Source of the DNA: Sphingobium sp. AS12
Lineage (GTDB): Bacteria > Pseudomonadota > Alphaproteobacteria > Sphingomonadales > Sphingomonadaceae
NCBI RefSeq assembly: GCF_019097845.1
Contig: NZ_JAHRGM010000001.1
Location: forward strand, 62,001-126,000
Length of the DNA stretch: 64,000 nucleotides
Reading direction: 5' to 3'
The notes beneath the pieces are model-generated. The model was not told where the DNA came from and searched no databases. It worked only from the letters and a program-made list of their open reading frames with translations. Made by a program: the position numbers and the translations under genes. How positions within the stretch are numbered: the first letter of the stretch is position 1; the number at the start of each line of letters is the position of its first letter. This document shows positions 39,887 through 48,697 of the stretch, piece by piece.

Positions 39887-42154
39887 ATGGCCCGCTTCCC
39901 GCGAAAGAAAACAGACCGGATCAAGGGCATCGACCGGCGCACGCTGCTGGTGGGCGGCGGCGCTGCGGCGGGCCTGCTCATCGCCTGGGGCACATGGCCG
40001 CGCCGCTACGCGCCCAACCTCAATGCCGCGCCCGGCGAAACCATCGTCAACGCCTTCCTCAAGATCGACCGGTCCGGCCAGATCATCGTCATCGTGCCGC
40101 AGACGGAGAGCGGGCAGGGGGTCACCACCATCCTGCCCCAGATCGTCGCGGATGAACTGGGTGCCGACTGGCGCACCGTCGCGGTGCAGAGCGCGCCGAT
40201 CAGCCCGCTCTACGCCAACACATTGCTGGCCCGCGAATGGCTGGCGAACGACTGGACCCGGCTGCTGGGCGATGCAGGCGACTGGGCGCTCGGCCAATAT
40301 GCCACCCGCAACGCACTGATGCTGACCGGCGGTGGCACATCCGTCCCGATGTTCCATGACGCCTGCCGCGACGCCGGGGCCGCTGCCCGCATACTGCTGT
40401 GCAAGGCGGCGGCGGCGAACTGGGACATCCCTTGGGAAAGCTGCGACATCCAGAACGGCCTCATCACCGACGGTGCCGACCGGCGGATGAAGATCGGCGA
40501 TGTGGTGGAACAGGCCGTCGGCTTCGACCTGCCCGCCATCCTGCCGTTGCGGCAGGGGCAGGATGGGCGCCTTTCGGGGCAGGATCTGCCCCGGCTCGAT
40601 ACCCCGTCCAAGACTGACGGCAGCCATAATTTCGCCGCCGACATCCGCTTGCCCGACATGGTCTATGCCTCGATCCGGCAGGGACCGATCGGCGACGCGA
40701 CCCTCGCCGGGCTGGACGAGCGGTCCGCCAGCAGCGTCACCGGTTTCCTCAAGCTGATCCGGCAGGACCGCTGGCTCGGCGCCGTCGCGACCAACTGGTG
40801 GGCGGCGAACAAGGCGCTCGATCTCGCCGACCCGATCTTCACCCTGCGCGGCACCCCCGTCAGCAGCGCGTCCATCGACGACGCGCTGGAGGCCGCTTTC
40901 TCCGGTTCATCGGGTCGTCGTCTCTATGCCCAGGGCGATCTGCTTCCGGTGTTCGAGGGCGCGACGATCCTCGCCAGCGAATATCAGGTCGATGCCGGGC
41001 TGCACCTCGCCCTCGAACCGCTCTGCGCCACCGCCCGCGTGACGGACGAGGGCGCGGAAGTCTGGCTGGCGACGCAGGCACCCGGTCTCGCCCGCGCCGC
41101 CATCGCCGATGCACTGGACCTGCCAGAAAGCGCCGTCACCCTCTATCCGCTCCACGCCGGTGGCTCTTTCGGGCGCAAGATGGATTGGGATGCTGGCGTG
41201 CAGGCCGCCCTGATCGCCCGCGACATGGGCCGCCCGGTGCAATTGCTCTGGTCGCGCCTGGAGGACGTCATTCAGGACCGCCCGTCCGCGCCCGCCCATG
41301 CCCGCATGGCGGCAAAGCTCGGCCGCAACGGCGCGATTGAGGGCTGGCTGGCCAAGGTCGCTGCCCCCTGCGCCATGACCCAGACCTGGGCGCGCATCGC
41401 CGACGGCACGCTCCCCCATGAAGCGGCGGCCGCCTCAGCGGACAAGGCGACCCGGCTGGCGATAGCGGGCATGGTGCCGCCCTATGCGATTCCCAACTGG
41501 GCGGTGGATCATTATCCCTGTGACGTCGGCCTTCCGCTCGGCTTCACCCGTGGCAATGCCCATCTCCACGGCGCTTTCTTCACCGAAAGCTTCGTCGATG
41601 AACTCGCCCATCTGGCGGGGATCGAAGCAATGTCCTTCCGCATCCAGATGCTCGGCGGCAATCCGCGCCTCGCCCATTGCCTGTCCACCGCTGCCGCCAT
41701 GGGCGGCTGGCAGGGCGGGATAGCGGGCAGCGGGCAGGGGATCGCCACCCATATGATGAACGGCGCCTATGCTGCCGTGATGGTCGAAGCCGCCATGCGC
41801 GGCAACCGTCTGAGCGTTGGCCGTATCATCGCTGCCGTCGATGTCGGCGATCAGGTCAATCCCGACATTGCCCGGCAACAGATAGAAGGCGGCCTGATCT
41901 ATGGCCTCGCCTATGCCATGGGCGCATCCGTCCCCTATGAGCGCGGCCTGCCGACCCGCGCCATATTGGGCCGCATGAACCTGCCGCGCCTTTCCGACAT
42001 TGGCGAGGTGACGGTGGAACTGATCCGCAGCACTGCGCCGCCCGCTGGCGTGACCGATCTTGCCGCGCCGCTGGTCGCGCCTGCCATCGCGAACGCCCTG
42101 CACACATGGACAGGTCAGCGTTTGCGCAGCCTGCCGCTACTGGGGACGACATGA
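39887..42154 (+). CDS. Molybdopterin-dependent oxidoreductase large subunit (IorB-like)
   Basis: A 755-residue protein of the xanthine oxidase/aldehyde oxidase superfamily, closest in style to isoquinoline 1-oxidoreductase beta subunits. It has an N-terminal twin-arginine signal (DRRTLLVGGGAAAGLLIAW), so it would be exported folded. Cofactor-contact segments PQTESGQGVTTILPQIVADE and HAGGSFGRKMDWD are visible. These enzymes normally need a small [2Fe-2S] subunit, for which there is no gene on either side. The start is the ATG at 39887; a longer in-frame start at 39794 overlaps the CoA-binding gene. It overlaps hemH by 4 bases. Substrate unknown. Confidence 0.85.
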   Translation: MARFPRKKTDRIKGIDRRTLLVGGGAAAGLLIAWGTWPRRYAPNLNAAPGETIVNAFLKIDRSGQIIVIVPQTESGQGVTTILPQIVADELGADWRTVAVQSAPISPLYANTLLAREWLANDWTRLLGDAGDWALGQYATRNALMLTGGGTSVPMFHDACRDAGAAARILLCKAAAANWDIPWESCDIQNGLITDGADRRMKIGDVVEQAVGFDLPAILPLRQGQDGRLSGQDLPRLDTPSKTDGSHNFAADIRLPDMVYASIRQGPIGDATLAGLDERSASSVTGFLKLIRQDRWLGAVATNWWAANKALDLADPIFTLRGTPVSSASIDDALEAAFSGSSGRRLYAQGDLLPVFEGATILASEYQVDAGLHLALEPLCATARVTDEGAEVWLATQAPGLARAAIADALDLPESAVTLYPLHAGGSFGRKMDWDAGVQAALIARDMGRPVQLLWSRLEDVIQDRPSAPAHARMAAKLGRNGAIEGWLAKVAAPCAMTQTWARIADGTLPHEAAAASADKATRLAIAGMVPPYAIPNWAVDHYPCDVGLPLGFTRGNAHLHGAFFTESFVDELAHLAGIEAMSFRIQMLGGNPRLAHCLSTAAAMGGWQGGIAGSGQGIATHMMNGAYAAVMVEAAMRGNRLSVGRIIAAVDVGDQVNPDIARQQIEGGLIYGLAYAMGASVPYERGLPTRAILGRMNLPRLSDIGEVTVELIRSTAPPAGVTDLAAPLVAPAIANALHTWTGQRLRSLPLLGTT

Positions 42155-43176
42155 CCCTGCCACCAGACCATCCCGCCATCCCCGCGCCCAAAGTCGGCGT
42201 TCTCCTCATCAACCTCGGCACGCCGGACGCGCCCGACGCCAAATCGGTGCGGCGCTATCTCGCCGAATTTCTGTCCGACCGCCGCGTCGTGGAAATCCCG
42301 CCCTTGCTGTGGCAGCCGATCCTGCGCGGCGTCATCCTGACCACCCGTCCCAAAAAATCCGCCCATGCCTACAGTCAGGTCTGGACCGATCAGGGATCAC
42401 CGCTCGCCTTCCACACCCGCGATACCGCCCATGCGATGCAGGCGGCGATGGGTGATCGCGTGATGGTCGATTGGGCGATGCGCTACGGCAATCCGTCGAT
42501 CGCCTTGCGTCTCGCCACGATGAAAGCGGCAGGCTGCGACCGAATCCTCCTCGCGCCACTCTATCCGCAATATAGCGGCGCGACCACCGCGACCGCCAAT
42601 GATGCGGCCTTCGCCGCGCTCAAGGCGATGCGCTGGCAACCGGCCATCCGCACCCTGCCGCCCTATCATGACGACCCGGCCTATATCGCGGCGCTCAAAG
42701 TCTCGATCGAGGGCAGCATCGCCGCGCTGGACTTCACCCCCGACGCCTTGCTGGCCAGTTTCCACGGTATGCCCGAACGCACCCTGCATCTGGGCGATCC
42801 CTATCATTGCCAGTCGGTCAAGACGGTCCGTCTGCTGCGCGAAGCCCTGTCCCTGAATAACCCGCCGCTACCGGTGCATATGAGCTTCCAGTCGCGCTTC
42901 GGCCGGGCCAAATGGCTGGAGCCGGAAACCGAAGCCACCCTCGCCAAACTGGTACAACAAGGTGTCCGAAACATTGCCGTGGCAACACCCGGATTCTCGG
43001 CCGATTGCCTTGAGACACTAGAGGAAATCGCCCTGCGCGCGAAAGAGGTTTTTTTGTCCGAAGGGGGCGAAAATTTTGCCTATTTGCCCTGTCTAAACGC
43101 CTCGTCGGCGGCTATCACTCTCTACCAGAGGCTGTTGGGCCGCGAGCTTTCGGGCTGGATCAACCAGCCCGGTTAG
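42151..43176 (+). CDS. hemH: Ferrochelatase
   Basis: A 341-residue enzyme inserting Fe(II) into protoporphyrin IX, the last step of heme b synthesis. It starts KVGVLLINLGTPDAPDAKSV and has the metal-binding His in LLASFHGMPER and the Glu-containing C-terminal SADCLETLEEI. All family signatures are present. The ATG lies in ATGA with the stop of the molybdenum hydroxylase gene. No terminator is seen before phbB, 18 bases downstream. Confidence 0.95.
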   Translation: MTLPPDHPAIPAPKVGVLLINLGTPDAPDAKSVRRYLAEFLSDRRVVEIPPLLWQPILRGVILTTRPKKSAHAYSQVWTDQGSPLAFHTRDTAHAMQAAMGDRVMVDWAMRYGNPSIALRLATMKAAGCDRILLAPLYPQYSGATTATANDAAFAALKAMRWQPAIRTLPPYHDDPAYIAALKVSIEGSIAALDFTPDALLASFHGMPERTLHLGDPYHCQSVKTVRLLREALSLNNPPLPVHMSFQSRFGRAKWLEPETEATLAKLVQQGVRNIAVATPGFSADCLETLEEIALRAKEVFLSEGGENFAYLPCLNASSAAITLYQRLLGRELSGWINQPG

Positions 43177-43194
43177 TCAGGGAAGGATGCGCAT

Positions 43195-43917
43195 ATGTCG
43201 AGAGTAGCGATCGTGACGGGCGGGACACGCGGCATTGGGGAGGCGATCAGCCTGGCGTTGCGCGACATGGGCTATACCGTGGCGGCCAATTATGGCGGCA
43301 ATGATGCCAAGGCGCAGGCCTTTACCGAAGCCACCGGCATCGCAGCCTTCAAATGGGATGTAGGCGATCATCAGGCCTGCCTTGATGGCTGCGCGGCGGT
43401 CGCGGAAGCACTTGGCCCGGTCGACATCGTCGTCAACAATGCGGGCATCACCCGCGATGGCGTGCTGGCCAAGATGAGCTTTGACGACTGGAACGAAGTC
43501 ATGCGCATCAACCTGGGCGGTTGCTTCAACATGGCCAAGGCAACCTTTGGCGGTATGCGCGAACGCGGCTGGGGCCGCATCGTCAATATCGGGTCGATCA
43601 ACGGGCAGGCAGGCCAATATGGCCAGGTCAATTATGCCGCCGCGAAATCGGGTATCCACGGCTTTACCAAGGCGCTGGCACAGGAAGGCGCCAAGGTCGG
43701 CGTCACCGTGAACGCGATCGCGCCCGGCTATATCGACACCGACATGGTGGCCGCCGTCCCCGCGCCGGTGCTGGAAAAGATCGTCGCCAAAATCCCAGTC
43801 GGCCGTCTGGGCCAGGCGCATGAAATTGCGCGCGGCGTCGCCTTTTTCTGTAGCGAGGATGGCGGCTTCGTGACCGGCAGCACGCTGTCGATCAACGGCG
43901 GCCAGCATATGTATTGA
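43195..43917 (+). CDS. phbB: Acetoacetyl-CoA reductase
   Basis: A 240-residue short-chain dehydrogenase. The NADPH motif is TGGTRGIG at residues 8-15; the catalytic set is Asn (NNAG), Ser and Tyr-x3-Lys in VNYAAAKSGIHGF. The sequence matches PhaB/PhbB reductases, which make (R)-3-hydroxybutyryl-CoA for polyhydroxybutyrate. A FabG role is possible but the overall sequence favours PhbB. No phbA or phbC nearby. AAGGA precedes the ATG. Confidence 0.9.
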   Translation: MSRVAIVTGGTRGIGEAISLALRDMGYTVAANYGGNDAKAQAFTEATGIAAFKWDVGDHQACLDGCAAVAEALGPVDIVVNNAGITRDGVLAKMSFDDWNEVMRINLGGCFNMAKATFGGMRERGWGRIVNIGSINGQAGQYGQVNYAAAKSGIHGFTKALAQEGAKVGVTVNAIAPGYIDTDMVAAVPAPVLEKIVAKIPVGRLGQAHEIARGVAFFCSEDGGFVTGSTLSINGGQHMY

Positions 43918-44213
43918 TGTCGACAGGCGACGCCATGGACGGGCCGGATGGCCCCTTGGCGTCGCCCTTCGCCCCGCCGGTCAAGCGCAGTGTGACCATT
44001 GCGGGTCATCAGACCGCGATCAGCCTGGAACCCGTTTTCTGGGACGCGCTGCGCGACCACGCCCAGCGTGACGGCCTGCCGATCAACGCGCTTATCGCCC
44101 GCATCGACCTTGCCCGCATGGGCGTGCCCGACCCACCCAATCTCGCCAGCGCGATCCGCTGCTGGCTCTTTACGCAGACAGGTTGCGACAAAGATAATAA
44201 TTATTCGCAATAG
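43917..44213 (+). CDS. Ribbon-helix-helix domain protein
   Basis: A 98-residue protein starting at the ATG that shares one base with the phbB stop. Residues 25-75 (RSVTIAGHQTAISLEPVFWD, then ALRDHAQRDGLPINALIARI) form a ribbon-helix-helix domain (RHH_4 type). These are common short DNA-binding proteins; the coupling to phbB suggests local regulation, which is not shown. It ends two bases before the next open frame and within a likely Fur-binding region. Confidence 0.8.
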   Translation: MSTGDAMDGPDGPLASPFAPPVKRSVTIAGHQTAISLEPVFWDALRDHAQRDGLPINALIARIDLARMGVPDPPNLASAIRCWLFTQTGCDKDNNYSQ

Positions 44214-44242
44214 CGTTGACTCTGAGAAGAGTTCGCAATAGC
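44192..44242 (+). promoter_or_regulatory. Iron-responsive control region of the TonB receptor
   Basis: Contains AGATAATAATTATTCGCAAT (44192-44211), which has a Fur-box-like A/T palindrome, and two direct copies of TTCGCAATAGC (44204-44214 and 44232-44242) 28 bases apart. Related TTCGCA sequences precede tonB (46692) and the PepSY operon (51801). The receptor start is at 44276. Fur binding is inferred. Confidence 0.55.
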
Positions 44243-44275
44243 AGCCTCCCCAACATCAAAGGGGATTTGCTGCAT

Positions 44276-46573
44276 ATGTCCAACTCACTGTCGCGTTCGT
44301 CTTTCCTGGCCCTCGGCTGCGTCGGCGCCATGGCCTTTGCGACTGGCGCCCAAGCCCAGGAAACGCCCGCACCGAAGCTCGGCGGCATGACCGTCACCGA
44401 CACCGCGATTGATGAGCCGACGGTCAAGGTCGAGAAGGCGGAATCACCCAAATATGTCCGCGACCTGCTGAACACGCCCCAGACGATCACGGTCATCGGC
44501 AACCAGACGATCAGCAAGCAGAATCTGCTGACGTTGCGCGATGTGCTGTCCACCATTCCGGGCATCACCTTCGGCGCGGGCGAAGGCGGCGGCGGCTATG
44601 GCGACAGCATCAACCTGCGCGGCCAGAGCGCCAATACCGACATCAGCATCGACGGCGTCCGCGACAGCGCGCAATATAGCCGCACCGATCCTTTCAACGT
44701 CGAACAGATCGAAGTCACCAACGGCTCCAACTCGGTGTTCGGCGGCTCCGGTTCGATCGGCGGCAATATCAACATCGTGACCAAGCGGCCCAAGGGCTAT
44801 GACGAAACATTGGTCCAGGCAGGCGTCGGCACGTCCGACTATTATCGCGCGACGATCGACAGCAATGTCCGCGTCTCCGACTTCATCGCCGTGCGGCTCA
44901 ACGCCATGTATCATGAAAATGACGTGCCAGCCCGTGACGTCGATCGCTACGAGCGCTGGGGCGTCGCGCCGTCGGTCAAGTTCGGCGTGGATGGCCCGAC
45001 CTCGCTGACCCTGCTCTACACGCATCAGGAGGACAAGAATACGCCGCTCTATGGCGTGCCTTACTACAAGAACGACCTATATGACGGCCCGCTGCCCGGC
45101 GCGATCTACAGCGGCTATTATGGCTATAAAAATCTGGATCGTCAGGACCAGACGATCGACCAGGCCACCGCCATCTTCGATCATCGCTTCAGCGACCTGC
45201 TGGCCGTTCGCAACCTGTCGCGCTGGCAGCGGGTCGAACAGAAATTGATCGTCAACCCGCCGCAGGGCGCGTTTTGCCTCGCCAATGGCCAGACCCCCAC
45301 GGGCGTCGCCTGCGCGGCCGGACAGGTCCCCGGCACCTATTATCCCAGCGGTCCGCGCGGCGGCTATCGCGACTCGGTCAATGACACGCTGTATAACCAG
45401 CTTGACCTGACCTTCACGATTCCCGGCGGCCACTCGCTTGTCCTCGGCACGTCGATGTTGCAGGAAGACTATGCGCTGGATAACGGCAACGTCCTGCGCA
45501 ATGCGGGCGGCGCGCTGCCCAACCCGGTGCTGGACCCGATCAGCATCAGCAACCCCAACGCCATCTATACCGGCCCGGTCAACGCGATCCGTTCCGGCCA
45601 TCAGGATGGCGACCTGTTCAACATCGCTGCCTATGCCTTCGCTGCAGTCAAGATCGTCGATCAGCTCGAAATCAACGGCGGCGTCCGCTACGAACATAAT
45701 CGCGCCCGCTTCCGGTCGGACACGATCGCAACCCCGGCAACCGGCGGCGCCTACACCAGCGGCGTATCGCAGAACGCGACCGACAATCTTTTCTCCTACC
45801 GCATCGGCCTGGTGTACAAGCCAGCCGAGAATGCCAGCCTCTATGTGGCCTATGGCAACAGCAAGAACCCGACTGCCACGACGGTCCGTGCAGGCTGCGG
45901 GCTGGCCGCTGCGGCCAACCTGTTCAACGATCCATGCGAGGCGAAGCCAGAACAGGCCGTCAATTACGAAATTGGGGGCAAGATCGACCTGTTCGACGCG
46001 AAACTCCAACTGACCGCTGCTCTGTTCCGCAACGAGCGGACCAATTACCGCGTTGCCAGCAACGATCCGCTGATCGGCACGCTGCCGGTCAATGACGGTC
46101 GCAACCGGGTGGACGGTATCACCTTGGGCGCAACCGGCAACATCACCGACGCCTGGACGATCTTCGCCAACTACACCTATCTGGATACCAAGGTCATCCA
46201 GAGCATTTCGGATTATCAGAAGTCGCAGGGCGTGGTCGATACCCAGGCCGGCAACCCGATGCTGAACACGCCTGAACATTCCGGCAGCCTGTTCACCACC
46301 TACAAGCTCCCCTTCGGCCTGGAGCTGGGTTATGGCCTGACCTATCAGGGTAGCTGGTATCTCTCCAACGTCACCGGTGCGCCGATGTACAAAGCGGACG
46401 ATTATCTGGTCCACCGCGCCATGCTGTCCTACCCGATCACGGAAAAGTTCAGCGCCCAGCTGAACGTCCAGAACTTCACCAACGAAAAATATTATACCAG
46501 TGTCCGCAACAATGGCTGGGCCAATCCCGGCGAGGGGCGCTCCTGGGTGCTGACCCTGGGCTACAAGCTGTAA
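44276..46573 (+). CDS. TonB-dependent catecholate siderophore receptor (Fiu-like)
   Basis: A 765-residue outer-membrane receptor. Signal peptide with core FLALGCVGAMAFATGAQAQ, plug domain (residues 40-200) with TITVIGNQTISKQNLL and GDSINLRGQSANTDISIDGV, and a beta barrel ending in the expected aromatic residue pattern (WVLTLGYKL). A short TonB-box-like TVTDTAI lies after the signal. The sequence and the neighbouring piuC resemble Fiu/PiuA-type receptors for ferric catecholates or their breakdown products. The ATG at 44276 is used; a longer frame from 44216 covers the control region. Confidence 0.92.
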   Translation: MSNSLSRSSFLALGCVGAMAFATGAQAQETPAPKLGGMTVTDTAIDEPTVKVEKAESPKYVRDLLNTPQTITVIGNQTISKQNLLTLRDVLSTIPGITFGAGEGGGGYGDSINLRGQSANTDISIDGVRDSAQYSRTDPFNVEQIEVTNGSNSVFGGSGSIGGNINIVTKRPKGYDETLVQAGVGTSDYYRATIDSNVRVSDFIAVRLNAMYHENDVPARDVDRYERWGVAPSVKFGVDGPTSLTLLYTHQEDKNTPLYGVPYYKNDLYDGPLPGAIYSGYYGYKNLDRQDQTIDQATAIFDHRFSDLLAVRNLSRWQRVEQKLIVNPPQGAFCLANGQTPTGVACAAGQVPGTYYPSGPRGGYRDSVNDTLYNQLDLTFTIPGGHSLVLGTSMLQEDYALDNGNVLRNAGGALPNPVLDPISISNPNAIYTGPVNAIRSGHQDGDLFNIAAYAFAAVKIVDQLEINGGVRYEHNRARFRSDTIATPATGGAYTSGVSQNATDNLFSYRIGLVYKPAENASLYVAYGNSKNPTATTVRAGCGLAAAANLFNDPCEAKPEQAVNYEIGGKIDLFDAKLQLTAALFRNERTNYRVASNDPLIGTLPVNDGRNRVDGITLGATGNITDAWTIFANYTYLDTKVIQSISDYQKSQGVVDTQAGNPMLNTPEHSGSLFTTYKLPFGLELGYGLTYQGSWYLSNVTGAPMYKADDYLVHRAMLSYPITEKFSAQLNVQNFTNEKYYTSVRNNGWANPGEGRSWVLTLGYKL

Positions 46574-46682
46574 ATTACCCATCCCTTTCCCCCCGGCATT
46601 TGTCCCTTGCCGGGGGTAAGCGGACGGGCGGCGATGCACTCCATCCTCCTCGGATCGCCGCCCGTCCCACCCTACGTAAATA

Positions 46683-46720
46683 ACGCAATTGATTCGCATT
46701 ATGGTTCGCGTTATCGAGGC
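46683..46720 (+). promoter_or_regulatory. Iron-responsive control region of tonB
   Basis: Contains ACGCAATTGATTCGCATTAT followed by GGTTCGCGTTATC. The GATTCGCA core matches 51799-51806 upstream of the PepSY operon and TATTCGCA upstream of the receptor. Lies 33-70 bases before the tonB start. Earlier in the gap (about 46598-46626) CCCCCGGCA / TGCCGGGGG forms a hairpin without a T run after the receptor gene. Confidence 0.5.
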
Positions 46721-46752
46721 GGTCATCGGGTCAAGGAAAGGAAGGCGCTGCC

Positions 46753-47520
46753 ATGCTCCATGCTGCAAGTCGGCAAGCCGACGATTTCCTGCCCGACCTG
46801 ACGCATGACCATGTTCGTCCCTCCGTCATCGACATTGCGAGATCACAGCCGCAACAGCCCGCACCCGGCCGCTACGGCGCAGCATCACGCCCCAATATCC
46901 CCGTCATCGCAGCCATCCTGATCCTGCATATCCTGCTGATCGGCGCGCTGATCCAGATTCGCAGCCATGTGCAGCGCGTGCAGGAGGCAAAGCTGACGGT
47001 GGTGAACCTTTCGCCACCCCCGCCACCGCCATCGGCAGAAACGCCGCCACCGCCGCCCTCGACCCCCGAAATCGTCGCCCCACCGCCGATCGTCCAGACG
47101 CCGGTGCCGCCGGTCCAGACCGTGCAGACGACGCCAGATCCGGTGCCGGTGCCGACCCCGCAACGCGCTGTCGTGGCGACGCCCACCCCGTCGCCCGCCG
47201 CTGTGTCGCCAGCCCCGCCCAGCCTGATCCAGGGCGGGGACTTGAGCGCGCAGATGATCGCGGGCAAACCGCCGCGCTATCCCATCGAAAGCCGTCGCAA
47301 GCGGGAACAGGGGACGGTCGTGCTGACCCTGACACTGGGCATCGATGGCGCGGTTGACAGCATCGCCGTGTCGCAGAGCAGCGGCTTCGCCCGGCTGGAC
47401 GAGGCGGCGCGCGACGCGGTGCGCAAATGGCGCTGGTCGCCGGTCGTCCGCAATGGTCAGCCGATGCGGGTCAAGGGCGTGGTCGAAATCCCCTTCGTCC
47501 TGCGCAGCGACGCGGCCTGA
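46753..47520 (+). CDS. tonB: Energy transducer TonB
   Basis: A 255-residue protein: cytoplasmic start, one membrane helix (IPVIAAILILHILLIGALI, residues 49-67), a long Pro-rich spacer (about 85-155) and a C-terminal TonB domain (about 165-255) with PPRYPIESRRKREQGTVVL and the final VVEIPFVLR. It couples proton-motive force to the receptor upstream. Part of an iron locus: receptor, tonB, piuC in one direction. Confidence 0.92.
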   Translation: MLHAASRQADDFLPDLTHDHVRPSVIDIARSQPQQPAPGRYGAASRPNIPVIAAILILHILLIGALIQIRSHVQRVQEAKLTVVNLSPPPPPPSAETPPPPPSTPEIVAPPPIVQTPVPPVQTVQTTPDPVPVPTPQRAVVATPTPSPAAVSPAPPSLIQGGDLSAQMIAGKPPRYPIESRRKREQGTVVLTLTLGIDGAVDSIAVSQSSGFARLDEAARDAVRKWRWSPVVRNGQPMRVKGVVEIPFVLRSDAA

Positions 47521-47535
47521 AACGCGGCGCCAATC

Positions 47536-48219
47536 ATGCTCATTGCCATTCCCGACCTGATCGACGCTGCCGGTGTCGCCGCCATCCGCGCCCTGATCGA
47601 CAACGCGGAATGGGTCGACGGAAATGTCACCTCCGGCCCGCAATCCGCGCTCGCCAAACGCAACCTGCAATTGCCGGAGGAGGCGTCCGCCGCCAAACAG
47701 GCCGGGCAGATGGTGCTGGACGCGCTGCGCCGATCGCCCCTCTTCATCGCCGCCGCATTGCCGCTCAAGATATTCCCGCCTTTGTTTAACAGCTATGCGG
47801 GCGGCCAGGCGTTCGGCGTCCATGTCGATAATGCGGTGCGGATTCAGGCCGGGACGGGCTTTCGCGTCCGGTCCGACCTGTCGATCACCGTTTTTCTGGA
47901 AGAGCCGGATGCCTATGACGGCGGCGAACTGACGATCGAAACCAATTTCGGGGTGCAAAGCGTCAAGCTGCCCGCGGGCCATGCGGTCCTCTACCCGTCA
48001 TCCTCCCTCCACCGGGTCGAACCGGTGACGCACGGGCGGCGGGTGGCCAGCTTCTTCTGGCTCCAGTCGATGATCCGCGACGATGCCGCCCGGCAGATCC
48101 TGTTCGATCTGGATCGCAGCGTGCAGGAACTGGGCGGCACGCTGGGGCAGGGCCATGGCGAAGTCATCCGCCTGACCGGCATCTACCACAACCTGCTGCG
48201 CCGCTGGGCCGAAGGCTGA
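47536..48219 (+). CDS. piuC: Fe(II)/2-oxoglutarate dioxygenase (PiuC/YbiX-like)
   Basis: A 227-residue PKHD-type hydroxylase. The Fe(II) ligands are His96 and Asp98 (FGVHVDNAV) and His159 (SSLHRV); the 2-oxoglutarate arginine is in THGRR. Members are found beside Fiu/PiuA receptors and are repressed by iron; the substrate is unknown, with a siderophore or receptor component proposed. It lies 15 bases after tonB, so they are probably co-transcribed. Confidence 0.92.
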   Translation: MLIAIPDLIDAAGVAAIRALIDNAEWVDGNVTSGPQSALAKRNLQLPEEASAAKQAGQMVLDALRRSPLFIAAALPLKIFPPLFNSYAGGQAFGVHVDNAVRIQAGTGFRVRSDLSITVFLEEPDAYDGGELTIETNFGVQSVKLPAGHAVLYPSSSLHRVEPVTHGRRVASFFWLQSMIRDDAARQILFDLDRSVQELGGTLGQGHGEVIRLTGIYHNLLRRWAEG

Positions 48220-48247
48220 CGCAAGGGCGGAATGCCTTTTCCTTCAT

Positions 48248-48314
48248 CCGTTCGTTTCGAGCGAAGTCGAGAAACGGGGCGCACAGGTTTCTCGACTTCG
48301 CTCGAAACGAACGG
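48248..48314. repeat. Intergenic palindrome, TTTCGAGCGAAGTCGAG family
   Basis: Perfect 28-bp inverted arms (48248-48275 and 48287-48314) containing TTTCGAGCGAAGTCGAG. A second, internally rearranged copy is at 61925-62029 and a minimal one at 63403-63419. Here it lies between convergent genes and may act as a bidirectional terminator, though T runs are missing. Confidence 0.8.
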
Positions 48315-48346
48315 GTGGTGGGGTGTTAACCTGAAGCCATCAGGTC

Positions 48347-48658
48347 TTAATTACCGTCAGCATCAACCGTGAACACCATCGGCTTGCCGCGCGATGCCGG
48401 TTCCCATCCCGCCAGCAGGGCGGCGCGGATGCCTCTGGCGATGATGGCATCGTTGATCTGGAGGCGGCCCCGCTGCAAGCCCTTGAGCAGACGCTTGGGC
48501 GGCGGAAATTCCAGCACCGCGCCGCGCTGGCAATCCTGCTGCGACAGGGCGACAGTCATGCCCTTCCAGCCTTCGGCATCACTCCATTGCGGCTCGCGCC
48601 GGAGTTCCCATTCATATATGTCCCCATCGACGGAGACGGTCCCGGCCAGATTTTGCAT
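48347..48658 (-). CDS. Conserved hypothetical protein (103 aa)
   Basis: A 103-residue soluble protein starting MQNLAGTVSVDGDIYEWELR. It has a beta-rich first half and an alpha-helical second half ending RGKPMVFTVDADG. A longer start at 48688 adds ten residues overlapping the apbE gene and is less likely. No family name known to me. Downstream of apbE on the same strand. Confidence 0.65.
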   Translation of the reverse strand: MQNLAGTVSVDGDIYEWELRREPQWSDAEGWKGMTVALSQQDCQRGAVLEFPPPKRLLKGLQRGRLQINDAIIARGIRAALLAGWEPASRGKPMVFTVDADGN

Positions 48659-48697
48659 GGGGCTCGCATAGCAGCCTTGCGCCCGCACACCACCCCT

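Noticed and set aside
46598..46626. Terminator after the TonB receptor (CCCCCGGCA...TGCCGGGGG).
   Set aside because: The stem is good but there is no T run on either strand; noted only as a hairpin in the tonB control entry.
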